Assembly (NCBI RefSeq): GCF_000763495.1
Contig: NZ_CP009576.1
Coordinates: 1,250,001-1,314,000, forward strand
Reading direction: 5' to 3'
Source: Listeria ivanovii subsp. londoniensis
Lineage (GTDB): Bacteria > Bacillota > Bacilli > Lactobacillales > Listeriaceae
Length of the DNA: 64,000 nucleotides
In this document: positions 1-8,562 of the stretch, in pieces
Layout of the letters: each line of letters begins with the position of its first letter
Numbering within the stretch: the stretch's first letter is position 1
Position numbers and translations under genes: made by a program
The notes under the pieces: generated by a model
Seen by the model: the letters and a program-made list of their open reading frames with translations, nothing else
What the model was told of the DNA's origin: nothing
Databases searched by the model: none

Positions 1-107
1 AATCTCCATCATACACGATGTATTTCTGGTTAATTACACTGACATTACTATTCGTTGGTGCGACGCTACACATGAAATTCCGCGAACGTTTCGTGGATTA
101 TTTATAG
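1..107 (+). CDS. tagG: Teichoic acid ABC exporter permease, C-terminal end (partial)
   Basis: Only the last 34 codons are in the window, read from position 3 to the TAG at 105-107. The translation holds a hydrophobic stretch (residues like [16 protein letters not shown]) followed by a basic tail ending FVDYL, as expected for the last membrane helix of an ABC-2 type permease. The stop overlaps an AGGAGG ribosome site that serves the next gene, tagH, so the two are co-translated. TagG is known to form the membrane channel that TagH powers to move wall teichoic acid outward. The call rests mainly on the tagH neighbour, because so little of the protein is visible. Confidence 0.75.
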   Translation, partial: SPSYTMYFWLITLTLLFVGATLHMKFRERFVDYL

Positions 108-119
108 GAGGTTAGACAG

Positions 120-1130
120 ATGGGTAACAATATTAAAGTAGCATTTAAACATGTGTCGAAAGAATATGACCTCTATCAAAATAAATCAGATAAGATAAAA
201 GGCTTGTTCATGCCGAAAAGCCAAAAAATGCAATCTTTTTGGGCTTTGCGAGATGTCTCTTTTGATATTCATGATGGTGAAACTGTTGGACTTATTGGGA
301 TAAATGGTTCTGGTAAATCTACTATATCCAGTATAATGTCTGGTGTTATTCCTCCGACTCAAGGGGAGGTCGTTATTAATGGCGAAACGTCTTTAATTGC
401 TATCGCAGTAGGATTGAAAGGTCCACTTACTGGCTATGAAAATATTCGATTAAAATTATTAATGCACGGTATGAAAAGTTCTGAAATCAACAAATTGATG
501 CCAAGTATTATCGAATTTGCCGATATTGGTGACTTTATTAATCAACCAATTAAAAACTATTCAAGCGGAATGCGTTCTCGTTTAGGTTTTGCCATATCGG
601 TGCATACTAATCCTGATATTTTAGTCATCGATGAAGCGTTATCAGTGGGGGACCAGACTTTTTATGAGAAATGCGTAAATAAAATTAACGAATTTAAAGC
701 GCGTGGAAAAACAATTGTTTTCGTCAGTCACTCACTTGGGCAAGTAAAAAGCTTGTGTGACAGAATTATTTGGATGCACCATGGTGAAATAAGAGAAATG
801 GGCACGGCGCAAGAAGTTGCTCAAAAATATGACGAGTTTGTAAAATGGTTTAACAAACAACCAAATGATTATAAGAAAAAATATCAAAAAGAGCATAAAG
901 AAAGTCAAAAAGCACCTCAAAAAAAGGTTTATCCTAATCCAAATGCCAATAAATATCGATTAACACTTTTTGATAAATTCTTTTTAACTGCGTTGATCTT
1001 ACTGACAATTTTATTTGGTATTTTAGTAGCAACAGAAAAATCATTTAAAGGTTTAATTAGTGAGGGTACGGAAAATCAAATGGAACACATAGTACATTTA
1101 GATAGTAAACATATAAAAATTAAGTTGTAA
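120..1130 (+). CDS. tagH: Teichoic acid export ATP-binding protein TagH
   Basis: ATPase of the two-component ABC exporter that carries finished teichoic acid across the membrane. Seen: Walker [10 protein letters not shown] (about residues 60-68), signature YSSGM (147-151), Walker B DILVIDEA (166-173) and the switch histidine in FVSHS. After the ATPase there is a lysine-rich linker and a single membrane helix near 287-304, with a short outer tail. Bacillus TagH carries a longer C-terminal extension, so this 336-aa form is the short version. The ATG follows AGGAGG by 8 nt. It closes an operon with tagG; a strong terminator lies 130 bp downstream. Confidence 0.93.
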   Translation: MGNNIKVAFKHVSKEYDLYQNKSDKIKGLFMPKSQKMQSFWALRDVSFDIHDGETVGLIGINGSGKSTISSIMSGVIPPTQGEVVINGETSLIAIAVGLKGPLTGYENIRLKLLMHGMKSSEINKLMPSIIEFADIGDFINQPIKNYSSGMRSRLGFAISVHTNPDILVIDEALSVGDQTFYEKCVNKINEFKARGKTIVFVSHSLGQVKSLCDRIIWMHHGEIREMGTAQEVAQKYDEFVKWFNKQPNDYKKKYQKEHKESQKAPQKKVYPNPNANKYRLTLFDKFFLTALILLTILFGILVATEKSFKGLISEGTENQMEHIVHLDSKHIKIKL

Positions 1131-1261
1131 AATATTAGTAGAATCCCAAAAAGTTTGGGCTTAGTATAATAAAGTAGACACAAAGTTAAGAGGAAAAAGA
1201 AGTCTGCGCTGAGTGAGATATCCATGCAGACACACTATATTATTGGATATCAGAATATGAT

Positions 1262-1298
1262 AAAAGTGTGTTTCCGTGAAATGGAAGCGCGCTTTTTT
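1262..1298 (+). terminator. Rho-independent terminator after tagH
   Basis: AAAAGTGTGTTTCC (1262-1275) pairs with GGAAGCGCGCTTTT (1283-1296), counting G-U pairs, around a 7-nt loop, and runs into a T tract. It would end the tagGH transcript. Confidence 0.8.
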
Positions 1299-1319
1299 AT
1301 ATTATTATCTATGCATAAA

Positions 1320-1669
1320 AAAACACAAAAATAGCACTCTTTGTTAAAATTAAAGTACCAACAAAAACTAAACAAAGGAGTGCTATTTATGTATATCGAT
1401 TATAACATGGACCAATTAATTCTTCTAATGGATTTATCAATAATGATACCAGAAAATCATGTATGTCGGACGATTTTCCAGCAGCTAGAGGCTATCTAGA
1501 AGTAGATATTCAAGTTTGGCAAGGTTGTCCATCCTATTATGCAAAAGCTGTATAATAGGATGGACGAGAGTTCATAACTAATTCAACCATATATGCACAA
1601 CAAGTAATAAAACTTTTACGTGAAGTACAAGCTACTAAAGGAACAGATATATTACCAATTCAGTATAAA
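1320..1669 (+). pseudogene. IS1182-like transposase remnant
   Basis: An AATAGCACTC...GAGTGCTATT inverted pair (about 1333-1386) precedes an ATG at 1389 that opens MYIDYNMDQLILLMDL and runs into PENHVCRTI before a TAG at 1497. This start resembles the N-terminus of IS1182-family transposases (MYI.YNMDQ...IPENHL). Only 36 codons survive. Downstream is a perfect 14-bp hairpin (1527-1540 with 1552-1565) and then unrecognised sequence up to the convergent gene that ends at 1670. The whole 1131-1669 gap otherwise holds only the tagH terminator. Confidence 0.6.
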
Positions 1670-3676
1670 TTAGGATTTAGTGATATAAATAAGTTCTTTC
1701 AAGAAGTCCTTATAATAAGTCGATTCAAAATGAGAAAAAGAATGACCGAATGGATAGTTGAAATCACCAATATACGGTTTTTTTGAAAAATCAATAACTT
1801 GTGCTTCAGGCAATTTAGCTAGGAAGTAGTTATTTAATCGATTCCAAAAATAATTGTTTTTTTCGATAGCCATTTTATTTTTATAAGTTACTATTTTCCC
1901 ATTCTCATTATAGTAAGAAGTTGTAAAGCCACCTAAGTTTAAAATAACTTTATCAGCAGGAATTATTTCTGTTAATTGTGTGATGAATTGGTCTGCATAA
2001 CCTTTCCATTCATTAAAGAATTCTTCATTATTAATATGATCTAATATTCTTTCATAAGAGAGATCATTAAGTAGTTGGCTATTTTCTATTACGTACGATA
2101 ATGTTATTGCAGTTTTATTATTAAGCCAGATAACTGGCCGAATTACATCTGGATAGAGATCAATTAGTAAGTAGTCAGAATTGGAATTTTTGAGATTAGT
2201 GAAAAAGTTTTTTTCAAAGTCTCCCTCTACTGTAATTCGTTCACTAGGTATTATATCCTTATATCTTTTCAAATCAAATCCACTAGCTGATTCGGTCATC
2301 ACACTAATGATAGAAGAATGAAACTGTGTAAAGCTACATTCGAAAAATGCTTTATAATCTGGGTTAAAGTATGAAGAAGAGTTAAATGCGTTGCGGCTAA
2401 AGCAACTCCCCATAATAGCGATTTTAGTAAGATCTGATTTGGTTTTTGGAGCAATAATAGTATTACAAGAGAGATTATTTAAACTATTTCTAGATAATTG
2501 AGCTCGGAACTTGTTATCGTTAGTAGAAAAAAAATCAGAGGAATCAAGATTAATTTCATTTGGAACTAAAATAGGTAAATCAGGTGTGTTTTTGGAGCGA
2601 ATAAAAAAATCCCATGTCGCATCTGCTTTGTTTATAGGACCTGATAAAAAATCTTTTTTGTTTATTCGTACAGAATGCTTAGATAAGCTTTTTTTTAATG
2701 GCCAAATTTGCTCCACATTATATTCAAATATACCAGCCTTCTTATCTTGTCGCTTCAAAACAATTTGGCTTTCCGAAAACTTGTTTTCAAATTTAAACTG
2801 TAAAGTGATTTCCTTTCTATTTTCTTGTAATTGGCTTAATTTAACTAGTCCTTGTATATTTTTTTTGAAATAAAATGATAATCTATTAGAGCCAGTGACA
2901 TAAGACCTTAAAGTAGCAAAAAGTGGTGAGCCTACTTCAACTTCTCTTGGAATTGAGGTTTTTACGTCTGCATCAATTGATAGAAATGTAGGCAATCCTT
3001 TATTTGTTTCGGGAGGTGTTATATCAATGATAGCATCTAAAATATTCGTATCATCTACTAGCAAATCAGAGCATAAATCACTAACCAATATGGAAAAGAA
3101 AATCTTATTATCCTTAATAATGCCTAAATTAAAGGATTGTTGTTGCTCGTGAAATAGATAAAGACTGGGTGTAGGTCTACGCTTTAGATGTAGTTTTGCT
3201 GAAAACACCCCATCTGGAAGTAAAGGGTTAATTTGGATACTTCCAGACATAATATTTTCACTTAATGAAAAACTTTCTATTGAGGCAATAAGTTTTCTTG
3301 GTTTACTAACAAGTGTTAAGATACCTTCAGGGAATTCAAAATGATATTCGTAAAGTGAATTGTCTGGATAAAATGGTTTATTTATTATTGGTCCGTCTGT
3401 AATTAAATGTGTGTAGGGGAAATCGCCATTTACTTTAAATTTCCATGCAACTTCTAGGTCAGGTTGAGAAAAGTTTGCAAGTTCGTCCACGGAAATAACT
3501 GCTTTGAATGATTTTTTTTGTTGTGTAAAAGGAATGTTTAATTTTTGCTCAGGATGTTTATATTCTCGAATTTCATTGTAATAAGCTTGGATGCTATTGA
3601 TTTTCCCTTCAGAAAAACCAGATATTTCCCATGTTTTAGAATCGGTTAACTGAATTTCTTTTATATAAAATTTCAT
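1670..3676 (-). CDS. DUF6270-type SGNH-like protein in the WTA locus
   Basis: A 668-aa protein with no signal peptide or membrane helix. The N-terminal 400 residues look like beta-rich tandem domains. The C-terminal third carries MGSCFSRNAF (about residues 422-431), the hallmark of DUF6270 proteins, whose GSC/SR motif resembles the GDS block of SGNH esterases, plus a late histidine-rich stretch FGHSFSHFE near residue 650. Such proteins sit in polysaccharide and teichoic acid loci, and a role in acyl-group transfer or removal is plausible but unproven. It is transcribed against its neighbours. The start is preceded by AAGGAG (AGGAGTTAGAAATG on the minus strand). Confidence 0.6.
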   Translation of the reverse strand: MKFYIKEIQLTDSKTWEISGFSEGKINSIQAYYNEIREYKHPEQKLNIPFTQQKKSFKAVISVDELANFSQPDLEVAWKFKVNGDFPYTHLITDGPIINKPFYPDNSLYEYHFEFPEGILTLVSKPRKLIASIESFSLSENIMSGSIQINPLLPDGVFSAKLHLKRRPTPSLYLFHEQQQSFNLGIIKDNKIFFSILVSDLCSDLLVDDTNILDAIIDITPPETNKGLPTFLSIDADVKTSIPREVEVGSPLFATLRSYVTGSNRLSFYFKKNIQGLVKLSQLQENRKEITLQFKFENKFSESQIVLKRQDKKAGIFEYNVEQIWPLKKSLSKHSVRINKKDFLSGPINKADATWDFFIRSKNTPDLPILVPNEINLDSSDFFSTNDNKFRAQLSRNSLNNLSCNTIIAPKTKSDLTKIAIMGSCFSRNAFNSSSYFNPDYKAFFECSFTQFHSSIISVMTESASGFDLKRYKDIIPSERITVEGDFEKNFFTNLKNSNSDYLLIDLYPDVIRPVIWLNNKTAITLSYVIENSQLLNDLSYERILDHINNEEFFNEWKGYADQFITQLTEIIPADKVILNLGGFTTSYYNENGKIVTYKNKMAIEKNNYFWNRLNNYFLAKLPEAQVIDFSKKPYIGDFNYPFGHSFSHFESTYYKDFLKELIYITKS

Positions 3677-4082
3677 TTCTAACTCCTTAAAATTTAATTG
3701 TCACATGTATATTTTATCATAGAATAATAAAATCCCCTACGAAAATTAATCAAAAATGTATGCGCATATTGTAATTACTTAGGCTTAAGATGTAAGGTTT
3801 TTTTCTCTAAACTAAAAAATTGTGCTAGGGCAATATCAGCTAATTTAATTTTAATTCTATTATTTTTGTATCTGAATATAACTTAAGTATTAACCTACTT
3901 ATTGCTAGGCTGATTTTGTGTAGATAGTTGATAAACAGCCCTAAATAAGATATGCTGTATATACTGATTGCAGAAAAAGCGGAAAATATTTTTAAGAGTC
4001 GTGTGACCTTGTTAAAATTAAGGAAGAAGTTCTAAGTGAAAATATAGTACAATTAACAAATATTTTTATTGCAAATTTAATT

Positions 4083-4275
4083 ATGAATGATTTAATTACT
4101 GACAATAGCCAGATTATGTTCGTTGATGATGGAAGAAAAGACAAAACCCGGAAATTTAATGAGGGATATTCAGAATCAAATAACCATATATTGAGGCTTA
4201 ATTTAAGTCATAATTAAGAATACCAAGGGGAGTTATTAGCTGGACTTAAATCTGCGCATGTAAATTATCGAATTG
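4083..4275 (+). pseudogene. Decayed GT2 glycosyltransferase fragment
   Basis: From an ATG at 4083 the frame reads ITDNSQIMFVDDGRKDKT, then NNHILRLNLSHN, a TAA at 4215, and in the same frame YQGELLAGLKSA. This is the order of a dolichol-phosphate-mannose-type GT2 domain (FVDDGSKDKT, then LSRN...QGALLAGL). No intact frame exists on either side. The rest of the 3677-4539 gap shows nothing I recognise. Confidence 0.7.
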
Positions 4276-4539
4276 TGTTGTTCCAATTGAAGGAAATGTA
4301 TATTTTTATCAATTTGGAAATTTATACATTAATCGTAATAAGAAAAAAGATCATGCCCTTAGATTTAATGTTCTCTATACAGTTTAGAACCTCTAGTATC
4401 AAAAATATATATTGTGTTGGACTTAAGTGTAATGATTTTTTGCAAGGACTTACTGACTATAATATGTATCAATTATTATGATGCAGACTGCAGACAGAGG
4501 TATTTTGTGACATATTTTTTATTAGGGAGAGTCTATAAA

Positions 4540-6864
4540 ATGAATATTGATTCAAAAGAAAACATCGAACAGAATCGAGAGTCAGGAGTAAGCATAATCA
4601 TGCCACTTTTTAATGTGGAAGAAGTAATTCTTGAAACACTAGAAAGTATTCATGAGCAGACTTTTGAAAAGTATGAAGCTTTATTAATTGATGATGGATC
4701 AACAGATAAAACAACGGATATCGTAATGCAATATATAAAGGATAAACCACAATTTAAGTTATATAAACAAGCAAATGGCGGACCGGCTTCGGCAAGAAAT
4801 CATGGGCTGCGTTTGGCAAATAAAAAGTATATTTGTTTTGTAGATAGTGATGATATCATTCCTAACTATGCGTTACAACTTATGTATGATGGCGCAATAA
4901 CAACAGGTGCAAAATTAATTACGGGAGCAACCAAACGATTTAATTCAAAAGGTGAATGGTTTATCCCAATGCATATTAAATATAATATTGCAAAACCTGG
5001 AATGAAAACATTACTAAATAATCCAGAGTTATTTTATTCTATTGGACCATGTGCAAAATTATATCACCATTCTTTAATTGATGGTGTCTTCTTTCCTGAA
5101 AATATTCGTTATGGTGAAGATCAACCTTTTGTTTTACATGCTTTGCTTCAAGCAGAGAATATTTATACTGTAGAGAAAGTTGTTTATTATTATCGACTTC
5201 GAGACGGTGAATCTCAATCATTAACTCAATCTGTCAATAAAAATCCAATTCGTATTTTGAAATCTATTTTTCAGATATTTGATTATGGTGAAGCAGAACT
5301 ATTAAAAAATAATACTGAGTACGAGATAGCATTAAAATATTATCAGCGAGTTTCAAGTGTGGAGCTTTGGGGAGCTTTAAGAGCTGCTATTGAAAGTAGG
5401 AAAAGTGAAAATCAACAAATTGCTTTTACGATGATATTGGATTGGTTTAAAAATAAATCAGATGACTTTTTAAATATTATACCTTCATTTAGATATTTTT
5501 TATTACACAGTAGCATTGAACGAGTACGATATATAACAAAAGATAACAAAGAAAATTATCGCAAACTTATTGCTTATTTATGGAGCAGGCAGGGAGAAGA
5601 AGCAAAAAACGCATTTAAAAAAGCCTACCCAATTCATATGAAAGCAGTTTTGCAGATAATAGATAATAATGACTGGAAAGACGCGCGGAAAATCTCTTTA
5701 AAATTTATTATTCGACGTAAATTTAAAGCTCCAATTTTGATAAGTAAAGTAAGCAGAAGAATTGTATTTAAACTAGCTACCTGGTTACCACGGAAAAAAA
5801 ATCAAGTAGTTCTTGCTACAGAAAGAAGTACGCAGCTAGAGGGGAATTTACTAGCTATTTATGATTATTTGTTTTATAATGACATGCCTCAAAAAGTATA
5901 TGTATTTTTACGGAAAAATCGTAATTGGTTTGAAATGTTTCAACTATATTATGTACTAGGAAGAGCTCAGACTATTGTTTTAGATGATTATTATAATAAA
6001 ATTTACGGTTTAAAATTTAATAAAAAGTCTTATGTTGTACAGTCTTGGCATGCAACAGGAGCTTTCAAAAAATTTGGATTTAGTGCATTAGAAGGAACAG
6101 ATGCAAATACAAAAGAATTTGAAATACGTGCACATTCTCCATATACTGATGTACTCGTTAGTTCTGAAGGTATAATACCAGAATATATGGAAGCATTTAG
6201 AAAGAAAGCAAATCAAATTAAACCAATTGGCGTACCTCGTACAGATATATTTTTTGAACATGAATATGTGAACTACACGAAAGAAAAATATCAAAAAATG
6301 TATCCACAATTAAGAGAGAAAAAAGTCCTTCTTTATGCGCCAACATTTCGTGGGGGGCCAAACGAGCGCTTTAATTATAGTGTTGTACTTGATATTGCAG
6401 CATTGAAAAAAGAACTTGGTGATACTCATATCTTAATATTGAAGTTTCATCCGGTTATAAAAAATGTTTCATTCAATATAAAAGAAGATGATCCATTTAT
6501 CTTAAATTTATCAGTGAATCATGATATTAATGATTTAATGTTATTTAGTGATGCTTTGATTACAGATTATTCATCGGTTATTTTTGAATATAGCTTGATG
6601 AATCGCCCTATTTATTTCTTTGCTTACGATATTGATGAATATTTAGACGAAAGAGGATTTTATTTTGACTATAAGGCGACAATTCCTGGAGAAGTTTTTA
6701 AAGATACAACATCACTTATTAATTCAATTAAAAATGGAACTTACAATTACGCTGACCTTGAAACATTTAAAAAGAAATTCGTTGGAAGTTTAGATGGGAA
6801 TTCAACAAAACGTTTTGTGGAGACTTATATTACGAAAAATAATGAGGATGTGAACCATTTATGA
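4540..6864 (+). CDS. GT2 glycosyltransferase fused to CDP-glycerol glycerophosphotransferase
   Basis: A two-domain enzyme of about 774 aa. The N-terminal GT2 domain (about residues 18-250) shows SIIMPLFNVEE, the nucleotide-binding IDDGSTDKT, NGGPASARNHG and the metal-binding DSDD. The C-terminal half (from about 420) is a TagF/TagB-type transferase with QSWHATGAFKKFG, VGVPRTD-like IGVPRTD, LYAPTFRG, KFHP and ITDYSSVIFEY. Such fusions assemble WTA repeats that contain a sugar and a polyol phosphate. I chose ATG 4540, with GGGAGA about 8 nt upstream, over an upstream in-frame ATG at 4414 whose extension looks random. The stop overlaps the next start by 4 nt. Confidence 0.88.
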   Translation: MNIDSKENIEQNRESGVSIIMPLFNVEEVILETLESIHEQTFEKYEALLIDDGSTDKTTDIVMQYIKDKPQFKLYKQANGGPASARNHGLRLANKKYICFVDSDDIIPNYALQLMYDGAITTGAKLITGATKRFNSKGEWFIPMHIKYNIAKPGMKTLLNNPELFYSIGPCAKLYHHSLIDGVFFPENIRYGEDQPFVLHALLQAENIYTVEKVVYYYRLRDGESQSLTQSVNKNPIRILKSIFQIFDYGEAELLKNNTEYEIALKYYQRVSSVELWGALRAAIESRKSENQQIAFTMILDWFKNKSDDFLNIIPSFRYFLLHSSIERVRYITKDNKENYRKLIAYLWSRQGEEAKNAFKKAYPIHMKAVLQIIDNNDWKDARKISLKFIIRRKFKAPILISKVSRRIVFKLATWLPRKKNQVVLATERSTQLEGNLLAIYDYLFYNDMPQKVYVFLRKNRNWFEMFQLYYVLGRAQTIVLDDYYNKIYGLKFNKKSYVVQSWHATGAFKKFGFSALEGTDANTKEFEIRAHSPYTDVLVSSEGIIPEYMEAFRKKANQIKPIGVPRTDIFFEHEYVNYTKEKYQKMYPQLREKKVLLYAPTFRGGPNERFNYSVVLDIAALKKELGDTHILILKFHPVIKNVSFNIKEDDPFILNLSVNHDINDLMLFSDALITDYSSVIFEYSLMNRPIYFFAYDIDEYLDERGFYFDYKATIPGEVFKDTTSLINSIKNGTYNYADLETFKKKFVGSLDGNSTKRFVETYITKNNEDVNHL

Positions 6865-7880
6865 GTCTAGTAATTGAACAGCTTGTTATAAAAGATGAAG
6901 AGACAAGATGGGGAAGTCCGTATCTTTGTGAACAAGTAAAAAAAGCTGTTATGAATACCACAGCAGACTTCTTAGTAGTATGCTCTGAATCTAATCAAAG
7001 AACCTTATTACAAATAAATGACTATGTTAATCATTTTTATGAGAATATGGAGAATGCAGATATTCATCTATTTAATCAAAATCCTGTGTTTCTCCAATAT
7101 TTGCGTAAACTTCCAAATGAAGAAGTTTATGAGATGACTGAAAAACTTCAATTCGTTGATGAAAAAGTTTTAAAACCTGCTAGTACGTATTTGGAACGTG
7201 ATCCACATATGTTACTGGAGGAGATGGGACCGTATATTTTGTATAACATTACTTTTTTAAAAAAATATTTTGGGAAAGTGGTAGAAAAACCTCATTTAAT
7301 TGATATTTTTCAAAAAGCAAATATTGTGTATAAACACAACGTTTTGGAAGAAACGAAAAAGAATGAACCTAGGATGCAAGTAGTTGATTATTATACAATA
7401 AATGATATGATTGATTGCTGGAGTTTTTACAGAGCATTAGAGGGTAATTACACAAAGTTAGATTTGGTTTTACTGGATTTTGATAAAAACTTTTTTAACT
7501 ATCTGATTCGTACGAAATTAGGTCCAACTTTTCAAACAAATTTAAAAAATGGTGACTTAATAGACGCGCAAGAAAATTTAAAAGCACTTACTATTTTCCT
7601 TGAGAATCATAACAAACAGCTAGTAAGTGAACTAATATCAGTGGGTTATTTTTACTTGCAGTTTCCAGTTGAAAAATATTTGGTTTGGAGCGGAAATAAG
7701 TCATTCAGCGCAGTCTATTTACAATTTCTAAAGGTCCTTTTCGATAAAACGCATTATCAAACAAAACAATATTATTTGAGGCATTATCGACGTGCTACGA
7801 ATGCAGTGTATAAAGCAGTTGGTTTGAATTCTATGAAACCCATTGCTAAAGCTTATAAACTTTATTATGTATTAAGTTAA
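6861..7880 (+). CDS. Unknown protein coupled to the WTA transferase
   Basis: A 339-aa protein whose ATGA start overlaps the upstream stop, so it is translationally coupled to the glycosyl/glycerophosphate transferase and probably acts in the same pathway. I do not recognise a family. It has no signal peptide or membrane helix. The composition is rich in aromatic and acidic residues (IYLQFLKVLFDKTHYQTK near the end) and the tail is basic. A structural or specificity partner of the transferase is only a guess. It ends 22 bp before an IS150-like hairpin that would terminate the transcript. Confidence 0.6.
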   Translation: MSLVIEQLVIKDEETRWGSPYLCEQVKKAVMNTTADFLVVCSESNQRTLLQINDYVNHFYENMENADIHLFNQNPVFLQYLRKLPNEEVYEMTEKLQFVDEKVLKPASTYLERDPHMLLEEMGPYILYNITFLKKYFGKVVEKPHLIDIFQKANIVYKHNVLEETKKNEPRMQVVDYYTINDMIDCWSFYRALEGNYTKLDLVLLDFDKNFFNYLIRTKLGPTFQTNLKNGDLIDAQENLKALTIFLENHNKQLVSELISVGYFYLQFPVEKYLVWSGNKSFSAVYLQFLKVLFDKTHYQTKQYYLRHYRRATNAVYKAVGLNSMKPIAKAYKLYYVLS

Positions 7881-7902
7881 GGTATAAAAAACGATGTAGT
7901 GT

Positions 7903-7942
7903 GCTCCTAAAAGTTAGACCAAAAAATCTAACTTTTAGGAGC
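7903..7942. repeat. IS150-like left-end hairpin, acting as terminator
   Basis: GCTCCTAAAAGTTAGA (7903-7918) and TCTAACTTTTAGGAGC (7927-7942) form a perfect 16-bp stem. A near-identical structure starts the IS3-family remnant at 36039. Such hairpins sit at the left end of some IS3/IS150 elements and block incoming transcription. Confidence 0.7.
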
Positions 7943-8100
7943 GTATTTTAATTGGTTAAATGTGATTATAAATTAAAAAAACAAGTAATGGAAGTTTATC
8001 AAAGAAGGGGGAATCAAACTATCGATCAATTCTTTTCTATCTCCCATTTTTTCCTATGTTGGGAAATTGGAATTTGTCGAGTTGCACAGACGAAAAGGCA
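7943..8100 (+). pseudogene. IS150-like OrfA remnant
   Basis: After the hairpin a TTG at 7951 opens LVKCDYKLKKQVMEVY, which parallels the OrfA start at 36084 (TKYNFEFKLKIVQEY). The similarity stops after about 20 codons. The 93-aa frame starting at 7952 is therefore not a real gene. The remaining 8100-8270 sequence shows no recognisable feature. Confidence 0.55.
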
Positions 8101-8270
8101 AACAACATTATTCTTACATGAATATCCTATTACAAAATTAATGAATTTAATTAGGGGAAAACAAAGTATAATCTACTCAAAAATAGTTTGTTTTTTAAAG
8201 CTAACTTCAAGGGGCATGCAGTATAGTCAATGAGCAGATAGGCCTCTTTGTTTGGGGAATTGCTTATTTT

Positions 8271-8287
8271 TGTTACAAAAATGTAAT
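8271..8287 (+). promoter_or_regulatory. WalR (YycF) box upstream of autolysin
   Basis: TGTTAC-AAAAA-TGTAAT matches the WalR consensus TGTWAH-N5-TGTWAH at every defined position. It lies about 290 bp before the autolysin start, and a likely promoter follows within 40 bp. WalRK controls cell-wall hydrolases in Firmicutes. Confidence 0.7.
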
Positions 8288-8562
8288 TTATAAAGGTCTG
8301 AAATCTGGTAAACTATAGGTTAATAATGCTTTTAAAAGAGGAGGGGACAAAAAGCGAGAAATATATAAACGATAAAAATTAAGTGAACTGAGTTTGTACC
8401 TTCCATAGAGGAGTGGGAAATTTGCATTCCTTTTCAACAGTAATACTTATCTGTTTAAAACGTTCTCTAAAAATATTCACAAATAATAAATTTCTTAAAG
8501 TAGCTAAAATCTTAGCTTACTATAATTATGAACGTTATACAGTTATCACAAAAAAGAGTTTT

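Noticed and set aside
1527-1565. 14-bp hairpin considered as a terminator
   Set aside because: No T tract on either strand; left as part of the IS1182-like remnant.
2511-2873. 120-aa frame opposite the DUF6270 gene
   Set aside because: Shadow of the real minus-strand gene; low-complexity translation and no ribosome site.
4275-4481. 68-aa open frame before the fused transferase
   Set aside because: No ribosome site and no family signal; it overlaps the alternative N-terminal extension of the next gene and lies in decayed sequence.
7952-8233. 93-aa frame after the IS150-like hairpin
   Set aside because: The first 20 codons match an OrfA remnant and the rest has no protein character or relatives that I can see; treated as decayed IS sequence.
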